Part shown: piece by piece, positions 8,399-15,069 of the stretch
Layout of the letters: each line of letters opens with the position of its first letter
Position numbering within the stretch: the stretch's first letter is position 1
DNA from: Serratia rhizosphaerae
Lineage (GTDB): Bacteria > Pseudomonadota > Gammaproteobacteria > Enterobacterales > Enterobacteriaceae
Length of the DNA: 64,000 nt
Reading direction: 5' to 3'
NCBI RefSeq assembly: GCF_009817885.1
Contig: NZ_CP041764.1
Coordinates: 3,782,001 to 3,846,000, forward strand
Program-made: the position numbers and the translations under genes
Notes under the pieces: generated by a model
Database searches by the model: none
The model's input: the letters and a program-made list of their open reading frames with translations, nothing else
Told to the model about the DNA's origin: nothing

Positions 8399-8486
8399 TT
8401 TATACACACAATAAGAATCATTGAATACGGCTAATTGGTCAACCAGCGCGCGATGACCCTCGCGCCAAAATAGAAGGTTTTATAGG

Positions 8487-9062
8487 ATGGCGGAACAGGA
8501 TCAGGCTGCAGCGAGCGAGTGGGTTGATATCGTCAACGAGCAAAATGAGGTGATTGCTCAATCCAGTCGTCAACAGATGCGTGCGGAACGGCTACGTCAT
8601 CGTGCGACCTATATTGTGGTGCATGATGGGATGGGGAAAATACTGGTTCAGCGCCGTACCGATTCCAAGGATATCTATCCGGGACGGCTGGATGCGACTG
8701 CCGGCGGCGTGGTGCAAAGCGGCGAGAACGTGCTGGACTCCGCACGCCGTGAAGCGGAGGAAGAGCTGGGGATTGCCGGCGTGCCGTTCGCCGAGCACGG
8801 CCAGTTCTATTTTGAAGAGGAGCAGTGCCGCGTCTGGGGCGCGCTGTTCAGCTGCGTATCACACGGGCCGTTTGCGCTGCAGGAAGAAGAGGTGGTGGAG
8901 GTGACCTGGCTGACGCCGGAAGAGATCACCGCGCGCTGCGACGACTTTACACCGGATTCGCTGAAAGCGCTGTCGCTGTGGCTGACACGCAACAACGAAC
9001 AGGATTACGGCAAGCCGCTGGCGCGGGCGGAAAAGCCGGAGGACGGCGCGGAAAACGCCTGA
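8487..9062 (+). CDS. yfcD: Nudix hydrolase YfcD
   Basis: 191 residues. A perfect Nudix box (G-x5-E-x7-RE-x2-EE-x-G pattern) runs from G74 to I96, with metal-binding glutamates in REAEEELG. Resembles isopentenyl-diphosphate-isomerase-like Nudix proteins; the substrate is unknown. It lies 88 bp after yfcE, as in E. coli. A strong stem-loop terminator follows at 9087-9110, shared with the convergent lacI-type gene. Confidence 0.93.
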   Translation: MAEQDQAAASEWVDIVNEQNEVIAQSSRQQMRAERLRHRATYIVVHDGMGKILVQRRTDSKDIYPGRLDATAGGVVQSGENVLDSARREAEEELGIAGVPFAEHGQFYFEEEQCRVWGALFSCVSHGPFALQEEEVVEVTWLTPEEITARCDDFTPDSLKALSLWLTRNNEQDYGKPLARAEKPEDGAENA

Positions 9063-9086
9063 TTTTGCACGGATATATTAAAGTAT

Positions 9087-9110
9087 AACGCCGGTCTTCT
9101 GACCGGCGTT
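9087..9110. terminator. Bidirectional terminator between yfcD and the LacI-family gene
   Basis: AACGCCGGTC (9087-9096), loop TTCT, GACCGGCGTT (9101-9110): a perfect 10-bp stem between two convergent genes, followed by TGTCGTTTT on the plus strand. Confidence 0.8.
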
Positions 9111-9117
9111 GTCGTTT

Positions 9118-10137
9118 TCAGCAGCTGTCGCGGCGGCACAGCGTTGAGGGCAGCGAACCTTCAGCATGCCATTCCTGATCATTCAGCCGCGCCAGCAGCG
9201 CCTTGCCGGCCTGAATGCCGATCTCCCGGTGCGGCACCGTCATGGTGGTCAACGGCGGCTGGCAGACCCGGCTGACCTCGCTGTTGCCGAAGCCGACCAC
9301 CGCCAGCTGTTCCGGCACCTTGACGTGCCGGCGCTGGCATTCATACAGCGCGCCGCAGGCCAGCTCGTCCGAGGCGCATACCAGGGCGTCCAGCTCCGGC
9401 CAGGCCAGCAAAAACTCCGGCAGCTGGTGAGCGCCGGTGGCGAAACTGGCGGGCTGTGCGGCGTTGATCACCCGGTGCGGCGACATATGGCTGCGCAGCA
9501 GCGCCTGATGCCAACCCTGCAGATGCTGCTGGAAAATCCACTGCTCCTGGTTGGCGCACAGCAGGCCGATATTCTGATAGCCGCCGGCGATCAGCGTGTG
9601 GGTTAACTGGTACATGGCGGCGACATAATCGATGCCGATGGTGATATCGATCGGGTCATCGCGCAGGGCGCCGATTTCCACCACCGGGATATTGGCGGCC
9701 TGCAGCGCCTGACGGGTGGTCGGCGAGTGTTCGACGCTGAGCAGCACCGCCGCCGCCAGATTGTAGGACAGCAGGGTGGTCAGCAGTTTCTCTTCACGTT
9801 CAGGATAGTGCTGCGACTCCGCCAGCATGATCTGATAACCCGCCGGCTGCAGCACCTGCTGCAGGCCGGCGAACATCTCGGCGCAGCCGGACTCCGAAAA
9901 ACTCGGCACCACCATGGCGATGGTATAAGACGACGCCGACGCCAGCGAACTGGCGGCCAGATTGGGCAGGTAGCCCAGCTCATTGACCGCCGCTTCAATT
10001 TTCTCTCTCAGTTTGTCTGAAACCTGTTCCGGCGTGCGTAACGCGCGCGACACCGTCATGGTGCCGACGCCCGCTAGCTGGGCGACCTCGGCCAGCGTAA
10101 CCCTGCCGGTACTGCGGCGTTTTTTACCGATCGACAT
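9118..10137 (-). CDS. LacI-family transcriptional regulator (GntR-like)
   Basis: 339 residues. The N-terminal helix-turn-helix (VTLAEVAQLAGVGTMTVSRA, about residues 13-32) and the hinge (NLAASSLASA) are typical LacI family; the rest is a periplasmic-binding-protein-like effector domain. Overall it resembles the gluconate-repressor (GntR/IdnR) branch. It is divergent from the PTS-transketolase operon, so it most likely represses that operon until the imported sugar or its phosphate binds. Two LacI-type palindromes lie just ahead of the first PTS gene (10442-10489), about 305-350 bp from the start of this gene. Effector unknown. Confidence 0.9.
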   Translation of the reverse strand: MSIGKKRRSTGRVTLAEVAQLAGVGTMTVSRALRTPEQVSDKLREKIEAAVNELGYLPNLAASSLASASSYTIAMVVPSFSESGCAEMFAGLQQVLQPAGYQIMLAESQHYPEREEKLLTTLLSYNLAAAVLLSVEHSPTTRQALQAANIPVVEIGALRDDPIDITIGIDYVAAMYQLTHTLIAGGYQNIGLLCANQEQWIFQQHLQGWHQALLRSHMSPHRVINAAQPASFATGAHQLPEFLLAWPELDALVCASDELACGALYECQRRHVKVPEQLAVVGFGNSEVSRVCQPPLTTMTVPHREIGIQAGKALLARLNDQEWHAEGSLPSTLCRRDSC

Positions 10138-10204
10138 GCGTAATCCCGACTGAAAATGCGCATCGTGCGCATAAGCGCCAACCCCAGTAGGCGTTAAATG
10201 TTAC

Positions 10205-10283
10205 CGACAGTCTGGCCACGGACAGCGCGGAAGAACCGGAGCGTACACAGGGTACGTGGGGGTTCTGAGCCCTGCCCAGGGCT
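10205..10283. repeat. Hairpin-rich intergenic element between the regulator and the PTS operon
   Basis: Contains a stem of AGAACC paired with GGTTCT around an inner GTAC-ACAGG-GTAC hairpin, followed by a perfect hairpin AGCCCT (10268-10273), loop GCCC, AGGGCT (10278-10283). From memory, sequences of this shape (GGAGCGTACA, GTACGT, then TGCCCAGG) recur between genes in Serratia and related genera; I cannot verify copy number here. It codes for nothing. The rest of the 459-bp gap (10138-10596) holds the two operators and an ATCCC-N5-GGGAT dyad at 10358-10372. Confidence 0.5.
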
Positions 10284-10441
10284 AAACGGTAAAATGGCCT
10301 AATGGGATAGGCGCCAAGTGAATGTGGCTGTAAGAAGCGCTGTCACTGACCCTTACTATCCCGGTATGGGATCCATTTTAACGCGTTCCTTCCATCAGCG
10401 ATAAAAAACTGTGCGACAACGGCAGCGGCGCTGCATTTTTT

Positions 10442-10455
10442 TGATAGCGCTATCA
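10442..10455. promoter_or_regulatory. LacI-type operator O1
   Basis: TGATAGCGCTATCA is a perfect 14-bp palindrome with the central CG step typical of LacI/GalR-family operators. It lies 142 bp upstream of the PTS IIA start and downstream of the intergenic repeat. The natural ligand is the adjacent LacI-family regulator. Confidence 0.7.
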
Positions 10456-10477
10456 CAGAACCGGGCGATAACGTTTT

Positions 10478-10489
10478 GGTAGCGCTATC
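10478..10489. promoter_or_regulatory. LacI-type operator O2
   Basis: GGTAGCGCTATC shares the core TAGCGCTA with the perfect palindrome 35 bp upstream and has one mismatched pair. Two half-similar sites near the PTS promoter suggest double-site repression. The 35-bp centre-to-centre distance is not an exact multiple of 10.5. Confidence 0.6.
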
Positions 10490-10596
10490 TTTGAGATCTT
10501 TATCACAGTGAGGCGTAAAAACGTTGATTAAAGTTTCTTCGTTGCCCGGGCAAACGGGCGTCGACGGCGACGCTGTATCGGGCTGAAGGAGGAGAT

Positions 10597-11040
10597 GTGC
10601 TGAAAGACTGGCTGAAGGCAGAGCATATCCAGCTGTGCGAGCAGGTGGAAGACTGGCGGCAGGCGATAACGCTGAGCGCGCAGCCTTTGCTGCGGGGCGG
10701 GATCATCAGCGCCGACTATCTGACGGCGATCTTTCGTCAGTATCAGACGCTGGGACCCTATTTTGTGCTGGCGCCCGGCATCGCCATGCCCCACGCCAGA
10801 CCGGAAGAGGGGGCAAAGGCGCTCGGCCTGTCGCTGCTGAAGCTGCATCAGGGCGTGCGTTTCCATTCACAGGACAACGACCCGGTGTTTGTGGTGGTGA
10901 TGCTGTCGGCGCCGGATGGTGACAGCCATATCGAACTGATTGCGCAGTTGGCGGAATTATTTGCCGATGAACGGGCGATGAGTGCGTTATTCGGCGCCAC
11001 CGATATAAAACAGATTGAGGAGATTATCGCCCGCTATTAA
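10597..11040 (+). CDS. PTS system EIIA component, ascorbate/fructose-mannitol type
   Basis: 147 residues. The start is a GTG (the first codon in frame) preceded by AAGGAGGAG; no in-frame ATG fits. The fold is that of mannitol/fructose EIIA, closest in pattern to UlaC (ascorbate PTS). The phosphorylated histidine is H66 in GIAMPHARPEE. The cytosolic protein passes phosphate from HPr to the EIIB product of the next gene. First gene of a five-gene operon (IIA, IIB, IIC, two transketolase halves). The sugar is unknown. Confidence 0.9.
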   Translation: MLKDWLKAEHIQLCEQVEDWRQAITLSAQPLLRGGIISADYLTAIFRQYQTLGPYFVLAPGIAMPHARPEEGAKALGLSLLKLHQGVRFHSQDNDPVFVVVMLSAPDGDSHIELIAQLAELFADERAMSALFGATDIKQIEEIIARY

Positions 11041-11132
11041 TTCCCAGGTTTATTTATTCTTACCGGAAAAGACCCAGCGCAGAATAATTTCTGCGGCCTT
11101 ACCCTACGCTTAAAATTTGACAGGTGAAAATA

Positions 11133-11414
11133 ATGAAGATTATGGCAATTTGCGGTTCCGGCCTCGGCAGTAGCTTTATGGTGGAAATGAATATTAAAAA
11201 GGTGCTGAAAAAAATGGCGGTTGAGGCAGAGGTGGAGCACTCGGATCTTTCCTCCGCCACGCCGGGCGCCGCCGATATTTTTGTGATGGCAAAAGATATC
11301 GCCGACAGCGCCAGCGTGCCGGCAGATCAGCTCGTGGTCATCAGCAATATCATTGATATTAACGAGCTGGAAAACAAACTGCGCGCTTACTTTATGGCGC
11401 ACTCCATTATCTAA
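11133..11414 (+). CDS. PTS system EIIB component, ascorbate type
   Basis: 93 residues from the ATG at 11133, which has an AGGTG ribosome-binding site 8 bases upstream; a GTG at 11124 lies within that site and is less likely. Related to UlaB: the phosphorylated cysteine is C7 in MKIMAICGSGLGSS, in a phosphate-binding loop typical of EIIB. Accepts phosphate from the upstream EIIA and gives it to the sugar crossing through the EIIC. The 92-bp gap to the EIIA gene shows no terminator. Confidence 0.9.
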   Translation: MKIMAICGSGLGSSFMVEMNIKKVLKKMAVEAEVEHSDLSSATPGAADIFVMAKDIADSASVPADQLVVISNIIDINELENKLRAYFMAHSII

Positions 11415-11437
11415 GCAACGCAATTGGCGAGGTGGAT

Positions 11438-12817
11438 ATGTTTATCCAGGAAACGCTCAGATTTGTGGTTGATATATTAAAAGTCCCTGCGGTGCTGGTG
11501 GGGGTTATTGCGCTGATTGGTTTATTAGCGCAGAAAAAATCGTTTTCCGATGTGGTAAAGGGCACGGTAAAAACCATTCTCGGTTTTATTGTATTGGGCG
11601 GCGGCGCGAGCGTATTAGTCAGCTCGCTGAATCCGCTGGGGGGGATGTTTGAACACGCATTTAATATCCAGGGCATCATTCCGAATAATGAGGCGATCGT
11701 TTCTATTGCGCTGGAGAAGTACGGGGCCTCTACCGCATTGATTATGGCGTTTGGCATGGTGGCGAATATTATCGTCGCCCGCTTTACCCGGCTGAAATAC
11801 ATTTTTCTTACCGGCCATCACACCTTTTATATGGCCTGCATGATCAGCATCATTCTGTCGGTGGCCGGTTTCGAGGGGATCCCGCTGGTGTTTACCGGCG
11901 CCCTGACGCTGGGATTGGTGATGGCGTTTTTCCCCGCCATTGCCCAGCGCTATATGCGGCGGATTACCGGCAATGATGATATCGCCTTCGGTCATTTCGG
12001 CACCCTGGGATATGTGCTGTCCGGCTGGATTGGCGGCCGCGTCGGCAAAAACTCGCGTTCCACCGAAGAGATGAACCTGCCGAAAAATCTCAGCTTCCTG
12101 CGCGATAGCTCGATCTCCATTTCGCTGACCATGATCATTATCTACCTGATCATGGCGATCAGCGCCGGGCAGAACTATGTGGAAAGCGCGCTGAGCGCCG
12201 GGCAGAACTATCTGGTGTACTCCATTATTCAGGCCATCACCTTCGCCGCCGGGGTGTTTATTATCCTGCAGGGCGTGCGCCTGATTCTGGCGGAAATCGT
12301 GCCGGCGTTTACCGGCTTTTCCGAAAAGCTGGTGCCGAATGCGCGCCCGGCGCTGGACTGCCCGGTGGTGTATCCCTACGCGCCTAACGCGGTGCTGATC
12401 GGCTTCCTGTTCAGCTTTCTGGGCGGGCTGGTCGGCCTGTTCTTGCTGGGACAGTTCAAGCTGGTATTGATCCTGCCGGGCGTAGTGCCGCATTTCTTCA
12501 CCGGCGCGACGGCGGGCGTCTTTGGTAACGCCACCGGCGGTCGCCGCGGCGCCATGCTGGGTGCGTTTGCCAACGGCGTACTGATTACCTTCCTGCCGAT
12601 GCTGCTGCTGCCGGTGCTGGGCGCGCTGGGTTTTGCCAACACCACCTTCTCCGACGCCGATTTTGGCGTGCTGGGCATCGTGCTGGGCAATATGGCGCGC
12701 TTTATGAATACCGAAGCGATTATGGCGACGGTGGTGATTATTTTCGCGCTGCTGGTGGCGCATAACCTGCTGGGGAAACGCAAAGGCGCGCCTTCCGGCG
12801 ACGGCGTTAAAAAATAG
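11438..12817 (+). CDS. PTS system EIIC permease, UlaA/SgaT family
   Basis: 459 residues from the ATG at 11438; the earlier GTG at 11432 overlaps the GAGGTGG ribosome-binding site. A multi-spanning permease similar along its length to the L-ascorbate EIIC UlaA (conserved blocks LTGHHTFY, FILQGVR-like ILQGVRLILAEI, DCPVVYPYAPNAV). It carries and phosphorylates the sugar in concert with the adjacent EIIB. Oddity: an 18-bp exact direct repeat (12161-12178 and 12194-12211) encodes two copies of SAGQNY 11 residues apart. No ascorbate-degradation genes (ulaD, ulaE, ulaF) are present, so the substrate need not be ascorbate. Confidence 0.9.
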   Translation: MFIQETLRFVVDILKVPAVLVGVIALIGLLAQKKSFSDVVKGTVKTILGFIVLGGGASVLVSSLNPLGGMFEHAFNIQGIIPNNEAIVSIALEKYGASTALIMAFGMVANIIVARFTRLKYIFLTGHHTFYMACMISIILSVAGFEGIPLVFTGALTLGLVMAFFPAIAQRYMRRITGNDDIAFGHFGTLGYVLSGWIGGRVGKNSRSTEEMNLPKNLSFLRDSSISISLTMIIIYLIMAISAGQNYVESALSAGQNYLVYSIIQAITFAAGVFIILQGVRLILAEIVPAFTGFSEKLVPNARPALDCPVVYPYAPNAVLIGFLFSFLGGLVGLFLLGQFKLVLILPGVVPHFFTGATAGVFGNATGGRRGAMLGAFANGVLITFLPMLLLPVLGALGFANTTFSDADFGVLGIVLGNMARFMNTEAIMATVVIIFALLVAHNLLGKRKGAPSGDGVKK

Positions 12818-12830
12818 TGAGGGCCATATA

Positions 12831-13670
12831 ATGACAACGACAGATATCAGGGAACTGCGGCTGCTGGCGAAGGCAATTCGTCTGGAGACGCTGAAGGCGC
12901 TGACTGGGCTGGGCTTCGGCCACTACGGCGGCTGCATGTCGGTGGTGGAGACGCTGGCGGTGCTGTACGGCGAGGTAATGCGCATCGATCCCGGCGATCC
13001 GGACTGGCCGCAGCGCGACAATTTTGTGTTGTCGAAGGGGCATGCCGGCCCGGCGCTGTACAGCACGCTGGCGCTGAAAGGCTATTTCCCGCTGGAAGAG
13101 CTGGGCACGCTGAACCAGAACGGCACCCGCCTGCCCAGCCATCCGGACCGACTGCGCACCCGAGGGGTGGATGCCACCACCGGCTCGTTGGGACAGGGCG
13201 TCTCCATCGCCGCCGGCATGGCGCTGTCGCACCGGCTGGCGCAGCGCGATAACCGGGTGTTTTGCCTGCTTGGGGACGGCGAATTGAACGAAGGCCAGTG
13301 CTGGGAGGCGTTCCAGTTTATTGCGCACCACAATCTGCACAACCTGACGCTGTTTATCGATTACAACAAACAGCAGCTGGACGGCCTGCTGGATGAGGTG
13401 ATCAAACCCTTCGATCTGGCGGGCAAGTTCCGCGCCTTCGGCTTCGCGGCCGAGAGTGTCAAAGGGGACGATATTGCGGCGATCCGTGCGGCGGTAGCGC
13501 CGCGCCGCAGCGGCGAGCAGCGGCCGCTGGTGGTGATTCTCGACAGTGTTAAAGGTCAGGGGGTGCCCTATCTGGAGCAACTGAGCAACTCGCACCACCT
13601 GCGGCTGACGCCGGAGGTGCGTCAGCATATCGAACACGCCATAGCCGAACTGGAGGCCGCCCATGTTTAA
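12831..13670 (+). CDS. Transketolase, N-terminal subunit
   Basis: 279 residues corresponding to the ThDP-pyrophosphate-binding half of transketolase. Key pieces: SKGHAG (68-73), SLGQG (119-123) and the metal/ThDP motif GDGELNEGQCWEAF from residue 148. Ends where a full transketolase would continue into its pyrimidine-binding domain; that half is the next gene, overlapping by 8 bp. Together they should move a two-carbon ketol unit between sugar phosphates. Such split transketolases occur in sugar-catabolic operons, for example with AptA/AptB of apiose use. Translation begins 14 bp after the EIIC gene. Confidence 0.92.
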   Translation: MTTTDIRELRLLAKAIRLETLKALTGLGFGHYGGCMSVVETLAVLYGEVMRIDPGDPDWPQRDNFVLSKGHAGPALYSTLALKGYFPLEELGTLNQNGTRLPSHPDRLRTRGVDATTGSLGQGVSIAAGMALSHRLAQRDNRVFCLLGDGELNEGQCWEAFQFIAHHNLHNLTLFIDYNKQQLDGLLDEVIKPFDLAGKFRAFGFAAESVKGDDIAAIRAAVAPRRSGEQRPLVVILDSVKGQGVPYLEQLSNSHHLRLTPEVRQHIEHAIAELEAAHV

Positions 13671-14616
13671 CGACAGAACGCAGATGGAACAAGACCGCGT
13701 TGAAATGCGACAGGTGTATGCCGGCATGGTGCGCGGCCAGATAGAGCAGGGGGCGCCGATTATCGCGCTGGAGGCGGATCTGATGAGCTCGATGGCGATG
13801 GATGGCGTACAGCGCGATCATCCGCACCACGTGATTAACTGCGGCATTATGGAGGCGAATGTGATCGGCGTGGCGGCCGGCCTGTCGCTGACCGGGCGGG
13901 TGCCGTTCGTGCACACCTTTACCGCCTTCGCCAGCCGCCGCTGTTTCGATCAGCTGTTTATGTCACTGGATTATCAGCGCAATAACGTCAAGGTGATCGC
14001 CTCCGATGCAGGGGTGACCGCCTGCCATAACGGCGGCACCCATATGTCGTTTGAGGATATGGGCATCGTGCGCGGGCTGGCGCACTCGGTGGTGCTGGAA
14101 GTGACCGACGCCACCATGTTTGCTGATATCCTGCGCCAGCTGATGACGCTGGAAGGCTTTTACTGGGTGCGCACCACGCGCAAGCAGGCGACGCGTATTT
14201 ATCAGGATGGCGCGCAGTTCACCATCGGTAAGGGCAACCTGCTGCGCGACGGCGAGGACATCACGCTGATCGCCAACGGCATTATGGTGGCTGAAGCGCT
14301 GCAGGCGGCGCAGATGCTGGCGCGGCAAGGGGTCAGCGCGGCGGTGATCGATATGTTCACCCTCAAGCCGATCGACCGCGATATCATTACCCGCTATGCG
14401 ACCAAAACCGGGCGCATCGTCACCTGTGAAAACCACAGTATCCATAACGGGCTGGGTTCGGCGGTGGCGGAGGTGCTGGCGGAACACTGCCCGACGCCGA
14501 TGCGCCGGGTAGGCGTGAAGGAGCGCTATGGCCAGGTCGGTACGCAGGCATTTCTGCAGCAGGAGTATGGCCTGACGGCGGAGCATATTCTGGCGGCGGC
14601 GCAGCAGCTGTTGTAA
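13663..14616 (+). CDS. Transketolase, C-terminal subunit
   Basis: 317 residues comprising the pyrimidine-binding and C-terminal domains of transketolase. The catalytic Glu that activates ThDP is E64 in GIMEANVIG; the aromatic/His-rich active-site stretch VPFVHTFTAFASRR follows. The ATG at 13663 overlaps the end of the N-subunit gene (ATGTTTAA); an internal ATG at 13684 is possible but lacks a better ribosome-binding site. The overlap implies coupled synthesis of a heteromeric enzyme. Last gene of the PTS operon; a structured intergenic element follows. Confidence 0.92.
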   Translation: MFNDRTQMEQDRVEMRQVYAGMVRGQIEQGAPIIALEADLMSSMAMDGVQRDHPHHVINCGIMEANVIGVAAGLSLTGRVPFVHTFTAFASRRCFDQLFMSLDYQRNNVKVIASDAGVTACHNGGTHMSFEDMGIVRGLAHSVVLEVTDATMFADILRQLMTLEGFYWVRTTRKQATRIYQDGAQFTIGKGNLLRDGEDITLIANGIMVAEALQAAQMLARQGVSAAVIDMFTLKPIDRDIITRYATKTGRIVTCENHSIHNGLGSAVAEVLAEHCPTPMRRVGVKERYGQVGTQAFLQQEYGLTAEHILAAAQQLL

Positions 14617-14737
14617 AGCGGGATTATTACCTGGCTTATATCAAAAATGATAGTTAAGTGGCCCGGTAACTGCAGATTCGGGTGTTGACCTTTAGCGCGC
14701 ATCACGGGCTGCCGAACAAGGAACCCGAGCCAGGGGC

Positions 14738-14891
14738 AACCGGACAGGGATGTCCGGTTGAGGCGCCACAGGCAGGGAGGCCTGTAGAGCCGACCCGCCC
14801 GGCGACGGTGACGCAGAGAGGGCACCTGCGAAGCAGGCAGAACGTGTCTAAGCGCGGGCGCGGGTGCAGGGGCCGCGCCTACGGCCCTTGC
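14738..14891 (+). repeat. Multi-hairpin intergenic element with GGGA loops
   Basis: Four stems lie in a row. AACCGGACA/TGTCCGGTT with loop GGGA (14738-14759, perfect 9 bp). ACAGGC/GCCTGT with loop AGGGAG (14768-14785). CCTGC/GCAGG with loop GAA (14825-14837). GCAGGGGCCG/CGGCCCTTGC (14866-14891, one G-U pair). There is no convincing coding frame. The first loop, ACAGGGATGT, fits the core of the CsrA consensus. It could be a dispersed repeat, the 3' end of the PTS operon transcript, or a small RNA. The gap 14617-15069 otherwise holds only an AATTGCCGT/ACGGCAATT repeat (14892-14941) and the pta terminators. Confidence 0.55.
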
Positions 14892-14973
14892 AATTGCCGT
14901 TCACTGTCGTTACAGAGAATAACCGTACGTTTACGGCAATTCTGGTTGCATCGTGCTAACAGAAATACAGCAT

Positions 14974-15014
14974 ATAAAAAAACACCCTGTTAGCAGATTA
15001 TTGCTTACAGGGTG
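14974..15014 (-). terminator. Rho-independent terminator of ackA-pta
   Basis: Read on the minus strand, CACCCTGT and ACAGGGTG (arms at 15007-15014 and 14983-14990) form a stem followed by a run of seven T. It lies about 55 bp past the pta stop codon. Confidence 0.8.
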
Positions 15015-15023
15015 CTGAGTTAA

Positions 15024-15044
15024 GGGGCCAGCATTGCCGGCCCC
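15024..15044. terminator. Second stem-loop after pta
   Basis: GGGGCC (15024-15029) and GGCCCC (15039-15044) form a stem followed on the plus strand by TGTATTTTTTT. It can end transcripts coming from the PTS-transketolase side and forms the first of two hairpins after pta on the other strand. Confidence 0.65.
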
Positions 15045-15069
15045 TGTATTTTTTTGTCAGGCGTTTGAA

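Noticed and set aside
10487..10507. Possible CRP site TTTGA...TCACA before the PTS EIIA gene
   Set aside because: The half-sites are 8 bases apart instead of 6 and only the right half fits well.
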